A stretch of DNA of 5,234 bases from the NCBI GenBank assembly GCA_005880165.1, contig VBJP01000257.1, positions 1,858 through 7,091 on the forward strand, given 5' to 3'. Numbering within the stretch: position 1 is the stretch's first letter; each line of letters starts with the position of its first letter. The translations under genes were made by a program, and so were the position numbers. The notes beneath the pieces are model-generated. The model ran no database searches. It was not told where the DNA came from and saw only the letters and a program-made list of their open reading frames with translations. Positions 1 to 5,234 of the stretch are shown in pieces. Source of the DNA: Chloroflexota bacterium. Lineage in GTDB: Bacteria; Chloroflexota; Limnocylindria; QHBO01.

Positions 1-2
1 GG

Positions 3-578
3 CGAGGGTTGCTCGGCAAGGGGAGTGTTCTCGCCGTCACCGCCTACCCGCACCGGACGTCTCCGGTGCTGCGAGGCAAATGGATCCTTGAGAATCTCCT
101 GGGGACGCCGCCGCCACCTCCGCCGCCCAACGTGCCGGCGCTCAAGGAGAATGGCGGCACCCGACCCCAGTCGATGCGCGAGCGGATGGCCGAGCATCGA
201 ACGAACGCGGTGTGCGCGAGCTGCCACTCGATGATGGATCCCCCCGGATTTTCGCTCGAGAGCTTCGATGCGGTGGGTCGGCGGCGGACGGTTGACGAGG
301 CGTTCGAGCCGATCGATCGGTCAGGTGTGCTGCCCGACGGCACGACGTTCACGGGCGTGGCCGGCCTGCGCGATGCGCTCCTTGCTCGCCCGGATCGGTT
401 CGTCGCCACGCTCACCGAGAAGCTGATGATCTACGGCCTCGGTCGCGGCATCGAGTATTACGACCAGCCGGCCGTGCGGCAGGTGATGCGTGAGGCCGGC
501 CAGCACGAGTACCGGTTCTCGGCACTCATCCTCGGTATTGTGAAGAGCGTGCCGTTTCAGATGAGGACACACGAATAG
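3..578 (+). CDS. DUF1592/DUF1588/DUF1585-family haem-motif protein, C-terminal part (5' end outside window)
   Basis: The frame is open to the left window edge, so this is the last 191 residues of a longer protein; the in-frame TTG at 9 is internal. The segment starts inside a DUF1588 domain (RGLLGKGSVL, then TSPVLRGKWILENLLG), followed by a run of seven prolines (nt 108-128). A single c-type haem motif CASCH lies at nt 213-227, followed by the family-typical MMDPPGFSLESFDAVGR. The last 80 or so residues match the DUF1585 pattern (DGTTFTGVAGLRDAL, then FVATLTEKLMIYGLGRGIEYYD). Known of the family: large multidomain proteins of Acidobacteria, Planctomycetes and Verrucomicrobia, presumed exported because of the c-type haem motif, biochemical role undetermined. 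A methionine just after the motif could be a distal haem ligand, but this is inference. It is followed by a DUF1552 gene, the usual partner. The TAG stop merges into the heptad repeat array. Confidence 0.93.
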   Translation, partial: RGLLGKGSVLAVTAYPHRTSPVLRGKWILENLLGTPPPPPPPNVPALKENGGTRPQSMRERMAEHRTNAVCASCHSMMDPPGFSLESFDAVGRRRTVDEAFEPIDRSGVLPDGTTFTGVAGLRDALLARPDRFVATLTEKLMIYGLGRGIEYYDQPAVRQVMREAGQHEYRFSALILGIVKSVPFQMRTHE

Positions 579-667
579 CTGTTAGCTCTCAGCGGTCAGC
601 TCTCAGCGATCAGCTCTCAGCGGTCAGCTCTCAGCGGTCAGCTCTCAGCGGTCAGCGGTCAGCGACG
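577..667. repeat. Tandem 7-bp repeat array, consensus AGCNNTC (13 units)
   Basis: Thirteen consecutive 7-base units fill this stretch. The units AGCTCTC and AGCGGTC alternate, giving a 14-bp higher-order unit present five times at 584-653 (one copy, at 598-611, carries AGCGATC in place of AGCGGTC). An extra AGCGGTC follows at 654-660. Degenerate edge units are AGCTGTT (577-583) and AGCGACG (661-667). The first unit shares its AG with the TAG stop of the upstream gene. There are no spacers, so it is not a CRISPR. It resembles in style the heptamer short tandem repeats known from cyanobacteria; function unknown. Copy number is probably variable by replication slippage (inference). Confidence 0.95.
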
Positions 668-680
668 AGGAGCCAAGTCC

Positions 681-708
681 GGAGCCTGGAGCCTGAAGCC
701 CGAAACCA
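681..708. repeat. Second, unrelated 7-bp repeat run (GGAGCCT-like) ending at a start codon
   Basis: Four 7-base units follow each other: GGAGCCT (681-687), GGAGCCT (688-694), GAAGCCC (695-701) and GAAACCA (702-708). The first two are identical and the last two are degraded. The phase differs by one base from the AGCNNTC array, so this is a separate run. The final A is the first base of the ATG of the DUF1552 gene, so the run occupies the place of the ribosome binding site; the GGAG at 688-691 is too far from the start to be a good Shine-Dalgarno. Confidence 0.7.
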
Positions 709-2075
709 TGATGATCACAAAGATCGCCCTGCCTCGTCGGACGTTTCTCCGCGGTGCGGGCGCGGCGCTGGCCTTGCCGCTGCTCGATGCGATGGTGCCC
801 GCGCTCACGGCGCTCAATCAGACACCCGCCCATCCCGTCCGCCGGCTCGGGTTCGTGTATCTCGCCAACGGCGTGGCGATGAACGACAGCATCAACTACT
901 GGAGGCCAAAAGGACGAGGGACGGCGTTCGAGCTCTCGCCGATCCTCGAGCCGTTCGGTGCGTTCCGCCAGCAGATGGTCGTCGTGAGCGGGTTGACACA
1001 CGCGCAGGCCGAGACGCTCGGGGATGGCAATGGGGATCACTCGCGCGGGACATCCACGTGGCTGAACGGCGTCCATCCGAGGTGGACGGAGGGCTCAGAC
1101 GTCCAGGCCGGCGTCACGGCCGACCAGATCGCAGCCACCGAGCTCGGCAGGGAGACGCCGCTCCCCTCACTCGAGCTTGGCATCGATCCCAATTTCGTCG
1201 TGGGCAGCTGCGAGAACGGCTACAGCTGCACCTACATGAACACCCTGGCCTGGCGGACGCCGACGACGCCGCTTCCGACCGAGAACAATCCGCGCGCGGT
1301 CTTCGAGCGGCTGTTCGGGGACGGGGGCACACCCGCCGCGCGCCGGGCCCAGATGCGCCGCACGCGCAGCGTCCTCGATTCGGTGCTCGACGAGGCCGAC
1401 CGGCTCCAGCAGAAGCTGGGCGCCGGGGACCGCACGAAGATCAGCGACTACTTCGACGCGCTTCGCGAGGTCGAGCGCCGCATTCAGAAGACAGAGGCGC
1501 GCGGCGCTGACGCCGCGCTGCTCGAGGCGACCGCCACGCCTCCCGCCGGGATTCCCGAGCGGTTCGCCGATCACGTCAAGCTGATGTTCGACCTGCAGTG
1601 GCTCGCGTATCGGGCCGACATCACCCGCGTCTTCACGTTCATGCTTGGTCGAGAGGTCAACTCGCGGACCTTCCCCGAAATCGGCGTATCCGAGCCGCAC
1701 CATGGGCTGTCGCACCATCGGGACGATCCCAAGCAGCTCGAAAAGCTCGTGAAGGTGAACATCTATCACGCCAGCCTTTTCTCGTCGTTCCTCGAGCGCC
1801 TGAGCACGACACCCGACGGAGACGGCACGCTGCTCGACCACTCGATGCTGTTGTATGGCGCCGGCCTGAGCAACCCGAACACGCACTCGCACATCGATCT
1901 CCCGCTCGTCATCCTCGGCCGGGGCGCGGGTCGGCTCACGGGCGACCGGCATCTTCAATATCCCATCGGCACGCCGATGACGAATCTCCTGCTGACGCTG
2001 CTCGACAAGGTCGGTGTCGCGACCGAGAGGCTGGGCGACAGCACCGGGCGGCTCAATCTGCTGACGGGAGTCTAG
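708..2075 (+). CDS. DUF1552 domain protein with Tat signal (exported)
   Basis: Codes for 455 residues, a normal length for DUF1552 proteins. The N-terminus has a twin-arginine motif (PRRTFLRG, residues 9-16) followed by a hydrophobic Ala/Leu stretch to about residue 35, so the product is predicted to cross the inner membrane folded by the Tat route. Conserved blocks visible: HSRGTSTWLNG from residue 111, GVTADQIAA, PLPSLELG, CTYMNTLAWRTP, then HHGLSHH at residues 331-337 and GAGLSNPNTHSHIDLPLVI near the C-terminus. The histidine clusters could bind metal (inference). No enzyme activity is established for the family; it has been compared with DUF1501/sulfatase-like proteins, and it typically sits beside DUF1592-type haem proteins, as here. 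The start could be ATG 708 or 711; both keep the Tat motif, and neither has a clear Shine-Dalgarno. The 3' end shares one base with the ankyrin gene, suggesting an operon and translational coupling. Confidence 0.93.
   Translation: MMITKIALPRRTFLRGAGAALALPLLDAMVPALTALNQTPAHPVRRLGFVYLANGVAMNDSINYWRPKGRGTAFELSPILEPFGAFRQQMVVVSGLTHAQAETLGDGNGDHSRGTSTWLNGVHPRWTEGSDVQAGVTADQIAATELGRETPLPSLELGIDPNFVVGSCENGYSCTYMNTLAWRTPTTPLPTENNPRAVFERLFGDGGTPAARRAQMRRTRSVLDSVLDEADRLQQKLGAGDRTKISDYFDALREVERRIQKTEARGADAALLEATATPPAGIPERFADHVKLMFDLQWLAYRADITRVFTFMLGREVNSRTFPEIGVSEPHHGLSHHRDDPKQLEKLVKVNIYHASLFSSFLERLSTTPDGDGTLLDHSMLLYGAGLSNPNTHSHIDLPLVILGRGAGRLTGDRHLQYPIGTPMTNLLLTLLDKVGVATERLGDSTGRLNLLTGV
2066..2070 (+). 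promoter_or_regulatory. Ribosome binding site for the ankyrin gene
   Basis: GGGAG lies four bases before the GTG at 2075, inside the last codons of the DUF1552 gene. It supports choosing GTG 2075 over the far upstream in-frame start at 1598, whose extension would run through the DUF1552 gene in another frame. Confidence 0.6.
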
Positions 2076-3541
2076 TGTCAAGACCTCGCGTCGCGTCAGG
2101 CTCGTTCAGGGTTCTTCTGACCGGTGTCGTGGTGGCCTGGTTGATCGCGACCTCTCCCACGGCAGCCGCGGCCGAACCGATGGCGCTCATCGAAGCCGGC
2201 CGCGCCGACGTGAACGCTCCTGAAGCCGATGGAACCACGGCGCTCCACTGGGCAGTGCACCGGCAGGACGGCCAGACCGTCGATCTCCTGATTCACGCTG
2301 GCGCCAAGGTCAGCGCGTCGAATCGGTACGGCGTGACGCCGCTGGCCCTGGCGGCCGAGGGGAGCGACGCGTCAGTCCTCGAGCGATTGTTGAAGGCGGG
2401 TGCCGACGCCAACACTGTGGTGGCCGACGGCCAGACGGTCCTGATGACGGCTGCCCGGACGGGCAACGCTGCCGTCATCAAGGTGCTGCTGGCCCACGGC
2501 GCCGATGTGCAGGTGAAGGAGCGGTGGCGCGGTCAGACCGCGCTGATGTGGGCCGCGGCGGACAACAACGTGGCTGCGGCACGACTCCTCGTTGAGGCCG
2601 GATCGGACCTGCATGCGCGCTCGACGGGTGGATTCACGCCACTCTTGTTCGCTGTGCGCGGCGGACACATCGAGACGACCGAGGCGCTGGCGGCCGTCGG
2701 TGCGAACGTCAACGACACGCTGCCCGACGGGACGAGCGCGGTGGTGCTCGCCGTCATGAACGCGCACTACGAGCTCGCGGTCCGGCTCGTCAAGGCCGGC
2801 GCCGATCCCAATGCCGCGCAGCAGGGCTGGACGGCGCTCCATCAGCTCGTGTGGACCCGTCGGCCCAACAAAGGCTTTGCGAATCCGGGGCCGGTAGCAA
2901 CCGGCCGGCTGAGCAGCCTGGCGCTTGTGACAGAGCTGGTCGCCCGCGGCGCGAACGTCAACGCGCGGGAAACGAAGGAACCGAAGGACGGATACCGGAA
3001 TCTCCTCGCGCGGGCCGGCGCGACCCCGTTTCTGCTCGCGGCGAAGTCAGCGGATGTCGACCTCATGCGCGTGCTCGTGGCCAACGGCGCTGACCCTCTG
3101 CTCCCAACCACGGATCACACGACGCCGCTCATGGCCGCTGCGGGCGTCGGCATCTGGGCAGTCGGCGAGAGCCCCGGCACCAATGACGACGCGCTCGACG
3201 CCGTCAAGCTCGCCCTCGATCTCGGCGGCGATGTGATGGCCGTGAACGACTACGGCTATACCGTCCTTCATGGCGCCGCGCACCGGGGCGCCACTGCCGT
3301 CGTGCAGCTGCTCGCGGACCGAGGCGCGAAGCTCGATGCCCCCCTCACGAAAGCGGGGGGCGGCGGTGTGGGGTGGAAAGTCGGGTGGACGCCGCTCGCC
3401 ATCGCCGACGGATTGTTTTACGCGAACACCTTCAAGCGGCATCCGGAGACGGCCACGCTCCTTCGGCGCCTGCTCCAGGAACGCGGCCTGCCAGTGCCCC
3501 CTCCCGCCAATCCGACGAGCGGCGCCAACGACCGGAACTGA
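2075..3541 (+). CDS. Exported ankyrin-repeat protein
   Basis: Codes for 488 residues from a GTG start that overlaps the preceding stop (TAGTG). The start is set by the GGGAG ahead of it and by the Sec-type signal peptide that follows: Arg-containing N-region, hydrophobic LLTGVVVAWLIA (residues 14-25), and probable cleavage after TAAAA at residue 33. The rest is about 11 ankyrin repeats, with the pattern DGxTALHWA...LLxAGADVNA; examples are DGTTALHWA (52-60), RGQTALMWAA and YGYTVLHGAAHRG. Repeats 7, 9 and 11 carry insertions (for example RRPNKGFANPGPVATG and GIWAVGESPGTNDD). The mature chain begins within what looks like an incomplete first repeat (LIEAGRADVNAP). Ankyrin repeats bind proteins and are not catalytic; here the repeats should lie in the periplasm or outside the cell. 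Placement directly after DUF1592- and DUF1552-type genes suggests a scaffold or partner for those proteins (inference). The protein ends in a Pro/Asn-rich tail. Confidence 0.92.
   Translation: MSRPRVASGSFRVLLTGVVVAWLIATSPTAAAAEPMALIEAGRADVNAPEADGTTALHWAVHRQDGQTVDLLIHAGAKVSASNRYGVTPLALAAEGSDASVLERLLKAGADANTVVADGQTVLMTAARTGNAAVIKVLLAHGADVQVKERWRGQTALMWAAADNNVAAARLLVEAGSDLHARSTGGFTPLLFAVRGGHIETTEALAAVGANVNDTLPDGTSAVVLAVMNAHYELAVRLVKAGADPNAAQQGWTALHQLVWTRRPNKGFANPGPVATGRLSSLALVTELVARGANVNARETKEPKDGYRNLLARAGATPFLLAAKSADVDLMRVLVANGADPLLPTTDHTTPLMAAAGVGIWAVGESPGTNDDALDAVKLALDLGGDVMAVNDYGYTVLHGAAHRGATAVVQLLADRGAKLDAPLTKAGGGGVGWKVGWTPLAIADGLFYANTFKRHPETATLLRRLLQERGLPVPPPANPTSGANDRN
3338..3361 (+). repeat. 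Perfect 7-bp GC inverted repeat inside the ankyrin gene
   Basis: GCCCCCC (3338-3344) and GGGGGGC (3355-3361) are exact inverted copies around a 10-base loop, tcacgaaagc. The hairpin encodes the insert APLTKAGGGG between ankyrin repeats 10 and 11. No T-run follows, so it is not a standard terminator. It may be a REP-like palindrome inserted in frame, or chance from Pro/Gly codons. Confidence 0.55.
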
Positions 3542-3574
3542 AGTCACTGCGCGACTCGGTGATGGAACCGCTGC

Positions 3575-4426
3575 ATGAGTGACGATCTACTGCGTTCCGA
3601 GCGGTTCCCCCGCGCCTCGCACTACAGTCTCGACTGGTTGCTCAGCAGCGTCAGCGGCGCCGCCAACCCACTCTGGATGACGGAATGGCTCGCCGAGGCG
3701 CTCACGCTCGCGCCGGGCATGCGGGTGCTCGACCTGGGTTGCGGGCGAGGCGCCTCGTCCATCTTTCTTCGGCGTGAGTTCGGCGTGCACGTCTGGGCGA
3801 CCGATCTCTGGTTCAGCGCGTCCGAGCGTGGGCGGCGGATCGACGACGCGGGCGCCGGGGATGGCGTGACGCCCATCCAGGCCGAAGCCCGACAGCTGCC
3901 GTTTGCCACCGAGTTCTTCGATGCGATCGTCTCGATAGACTCGTTTCCCTACTACGGAACCGACGACCTCTATCTCAACTATCTGGCCCGATTCGTCAAG
4001 CCGGGGGGCGTCATCGGCATCGCGGGGGCGGGATTGATGCACGAGATCGAGGGCGCGGTGCCTTCGCATCTTTACGAGTGGTGGACACCCGATCTCTGGT
4101 GTCTGCACTCGGCAGCCTGGTGGCGTTGGCAGTGGGAGCGAACCGGCATCCTCGACGTCGAGGTCTCCGACGCGCTGCCCGAAGGCTGGCGCTTCTGGCG
4201 GGACTGGCTTCACGTGGTGGCTGCCGACAACAGCGTAGAGATCGGAGCCCTGGAAGCTGACGAAGGAAGGTACCTCGGGTATGTTCGCGTGGTCGGGCGT
4301 CGCCGCGCCGATGCGCGACTGACCGAGCCCATCGCGTCGATCCCTACCGAGTATGTGAAGCGGCCACTGCTGAGGACCGCTAGGCGCGAAACTGCACGAG
4401 GTGATGGTCCATATGGCGGTACATGA
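3575..4426 (+). CDS. Class I SAM-dependent methyltransferase, substrate unknown
   Basis: Codes for 283 residues. The Rossmann-fold SAM site is clear: motif I VLDLGCGRG (residues 51-59), the acidic residue ending strand 2 in VWATDLW (D77), then AEARQLPF, FFDAIVSIDSF and the post-motif FVKPGGVIGIAGAGL. This is a methyltransferase type 11-like arrangement. The N-terminal pattern (RFPRASHYSLDWLL...NPLWMTEWLAEAL) resembles a family of uncharacterised small-molecule methyltransferases often listed only as SAM-dependent methyltransferase. Ten tryptophans fall between W169 and W211 (EWW, AWWRWQW, GWRFWRDW), which may line an aromatic substrate pocket. ATG 3575 lies 33 bases after the ankyrin stop, with only a weak TGGA about nine bases ahead, so co-transcription with the upstream module is possible but a shared function is doubtful. 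The last 47 bases overlap the opposing DUF1569 gene. Confidence 0.9.
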   Translation: MSDDLLRSERFPRASHYSLDWLLSSVSGAANPLWMTEWLAEALTLAPGMRVLDLGCGRGASSIFLRREFGVHVWATDLWFSASERGRRIDDAGAGDGVTPIQAEARQLPFATEFFDAIVSIDSFPYYGTDDLYLNYLARFVKPGGVIGIAGAGLMHEIEGAVPSHLYEWWTPDLWCLHSAAWWRWQWERTGILDVEVSDALPEGWRFWRDWLHVVAADNSVEIGALEADEGRYLGYVRVVGRRRADARLTEPIASIPTEYVKRPLLRTARRETARGDGPYGGT

Positions 4427-4826
4427 GGCGACCCCAGTCCCGCCCGTTGATGCTGCCAAACGCCGCATGGGCCGGCCAGGGTCCATCTATATCGCGCTCG
4501 ACGAAGCGGTCGACCGTGGCCCGGAGCGTCGCGATCTCCTCGTACCAGTCGGTCGGCAAGCGACTGAGCAGCTCCGGCGCGGTCGGCGCTCCCTTTGGCC
4601 ATGGCAGGTGAAACATCACCAGCATGTTGATGGGCCAGTACTGCAAGGGCCCCCGCAACGGCGTCAACGGGAGCTCACCGAGACCCGCTCGCAGCGTGTC
4701 GGTCACGTGCGTCACCATGCGCGGGGCGTCGAGTGATCCCCACTGCGGACGGGCGTCGGGTCGCAGTCGTTCAAATCGCACGAGTACTGCGGTGCGGTCG
4801 TCGTCCTCCCAGAGAGTGCCGGCCAT
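4380..4826 (-). CDS. DUF1569/DinB-like four-helix protein
   Basis: Codes for 148 residues, the usual size for DUF1569. The pattern fits the DinB/YfiT-like metal-binding four-helix bundle: an N-terminal helix with RMVTHVTDTLRAGLGE (H40), a central LPWPKGAPTAPELL segment, and the C-terminal MYRHMDHHLVQF (H138, H141, H142). H40 plus two of the C-terminal histidines would form the metal site in this superfamily. Known relatives include mycothiol- and bacillithiol-dependent enzymes, but no substrate can be named for DUF1569. The ATG at 4826 follows the SEC-C gene stop by 16 bases and has no recognisable Shine-Dalgarno (the leader is GC-only), so translation may depend on coupling to the upstream gene. 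The 3' end runs 47 bases into the convergent methyltransferase gene; strong family signatures in both support both reading frames. Confidence 0.88.
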   Translation of the reverse strand: MAGTLWEDDDRTAVLVRFERLRPDARPQWGSLDAPRMVTHVTDTLRAGLGELPLTPLRGPLQYWPINMLVMFHLPWPKGAPTAPELLSRLPTDWYEEIATLRATVDRFVERDIDGPWPAHAAFGSINGRDWGRLMYRHMDHHLVQFRA

Positions 4827-4842
4827 GGGGAGCGCGGCGCGA

Positions 4843-5130
4843 CTAGCTGCCGCCGACCTTTCGCGGCGAACTGCGGCGCTGGAAACCGTGGGTGTTCATG
4901 GCGGATCGCTTCCAGGGCTGCTGGGTGGGTTTGGGTGGCCTTGTGTGAACCGGCGCCTCGGCGCGTGCCGGGGCAGCGGTCGCGTCTGCCGGGGCTGCGG
5001 CAGCGGATTGAGCTCGGGCCGCGCGCGCGTCGGCCTCGTCCTTGGCCAGACAGCACACCTTGTACTTTCGACCCGAGCCGCAGTGACACGGGTCGTTGCG
5101 CCCGATGGCGGGCCGCGTGTCGGGGCTCAT
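4843..5130 (-). CDS. Small SEC-C motif zinc-binding protein
   Basis: Codes for 95 residues. The N-terminus holds a complete SEC-C motif, GRNDPCHCGSGRKYKVCC (residues 10-27), with the zinc ligands C15, C17, C26 and C27 in the CxC-x8-CC spacing first described at the C-terminus of SecA. An Ala/Pro-rich, probably disordered linker follows (about residues 35-65), then a basic tail (KPTQQPWKRS ... RRSSPRKVGGS). The stand-alone SEC-C domain with this type of tail is a known small-protein format; SEC-C domains bind zinc and, in SecA, ribosomes or SecB, but the role of the free form is not settled. The start lies 13 bases after the stop of the preceding gene on the same strand, and the stop lies 16 bases before the DUF1569 gene, so all three probably share a transcript. 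Confidence 0.92.
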   Translation of the reverse strand: MSPDTRPAIGRNDPCHCGSGRKYKVCCLAKDEADARAARAQSAAAAPADATAAPARAEAPVHTRPPKPTQQPWKRSAMNTHGFQRRSSPRKVGGS

Positions 5131-5143
5131 GCGCCGGATCTTA

Positions 5144-5233
5144 CTACTCTTCGCTCCCTACTCTTCGCTCCCTACTCTTGCTCCGCCGCTTCAGGCCCTT
5201 CGCCTCGAGGTCGAGATAACGAGTGTTCCGCCT
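5144..5233 (-). CDS. Unidentified protein, C-terminal end only (5' end outside window)
   Basis: One - strand frame is open from the right window edge and ends in tandem stops, TAG (5144-5146) then TAA (5141-5143). It reads RRNTRYLDLEAKGLKRRSKS and then a short Arg/Glu tail ending GSEE. The composition (an amphipathic YLDLEAKGLKRR stretch with a basic tail) looks like a real C-terminus, and the spacing of 13 bases to the SEC-C start fits an operon. The last dozen or so codons lie inside the 7-bp repeat run at 5145-5179, so the tail sequence appears to be made of repeat DNA. I do not recognise the family. The other two - strand frames stop within the window: one at the TGA near 5192, the other at an earlier TAG near 5173. 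Confidence 0.5.
   Translation of the reverse strand, partial: RRNTRYLDLEAKGLKRRSKSRERRVGSEE
5145..5179. repeat. 7-bp repeat run (TACTCTT/CGCTCCC alternating, 5 units)
   Basis: Five consecutive 7-base units alternate on the + strand: TACTCTT, CGCTCCC, TACTCTT, CGCTCCC, TACTCTT. On the coding (-) strand the 14-bp unit is AAGAGTAGGGAGCG, two and a half perfect copies. The TAG within the unit supplies the stop codon of the partial gene at this edge. The array has the same period, and the same two-heptad alternation, as the array at 577-667 but an unrelated sequence. Confidence 0.9.
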
Positions 5234-5234
5234 G

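Noticed and set aside
577..667. CRISPR array
   Set aside because: Units are directly adjacent, 7 or 14 bases long and without spacers.
579..707. Promoter ahead of the DUF1552 gene
   Set aside because: No -35/-10 pair could be recognised; the stretch is almost entirely repeat units.
1598..2074. Upstream in-frame extension of the ankyrin reading frame
   Set aside because: It runs inside the DUF1552 gene in another frame, has shadow-like Arg/His/Pro composition, and would bury the signal peptide; GTG 2075 has a ribosome binding site.
1167..2081. 304-residue open frame on the - strand opposite the DUF1552 gene
   Set aside because: No recognisable domain; antisense shadow of a high-GC gene whose + strand product has clear family blocks.
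3338..3361. Intrinsic terminator
   Set aside because: Inside a coding region and not followed by a T-run.
3047..3547. 166-residue open frame on the - strand opposite the ankyrin gene
   Set aside because: Shadow of the ankyrin repeats; no domain of its own.
3587..4486. 299-residue open frame on the - strand opposite the methyltransferase
   Set aside because: Opposes a gene with an intact SAM motif and overlaps the DUF1569 gene in a different frame; composition typical of a shadow.
4935..5219. 94-residue open frame on the + strand
   Set aside because: Lies opposite the SEC-C gene, whose cysteine motif is unambiguous; no domain seen.

Overview
High-GC window with closely packed genes, weak Shine-Dalgarno sites and coding shadows on the opposite strand. 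Gene content points to an Acidobacteriota-like (possibly Vicinamibacteria) or Planctomycetota-like bacterium: a haem-motif DUF1588/DUF1585 protein next to a Tat-exported DUF1552 protein and a Sec-exported ankyrin protein, plus period-7 repeats at gene junctions. The taxonomic call is inference from gene families and base composition.

Layout, + strand: (1) the 3' end of a DUF1592/DUF1588/DUF1585-type protein with one CxxCH haem-binding motif (3-578); (2) a 129-bp junction made almost wholly of 7-bp repeat units (577-708); (3) a DUF1552 protein with a twin-arginine signal (708-2075); (4) an exported protein of about 11 ankyrin repeats, with a GTG start that shares one base with the preceding stop codon (2075-3541); (5) a class I SAM-dependent methyltransferase after a 33-bp gap (3575-4426).

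Layout, - strand: the 3' end of an unidentified basic protein (5144-5233), a small SEC-C zinc-binding protein (4843-5130), and a DUF1569/DinB-like protein (4380-4826). These three are tightly spaced and probably co-transcribed. The DUF1569 gene runs tail-to-tail into the methyltransferase gene with a 47-bp overlap of coding sequence.

How the genes may work together: the first three + strand genes look like one exported module, with a c-type haem protein, a Tat substrate that may be folded or cofactor-bearing, and a periplasmic ankyrin scaffold. No biochemical role can be read from the sequence. The methyltransferase may simply be a downstream passenger. No RNA gene, CRISPR array, insertion sequence or clear factor-independent terminator was seen, and no gene-free stretch reaches 300 bases.
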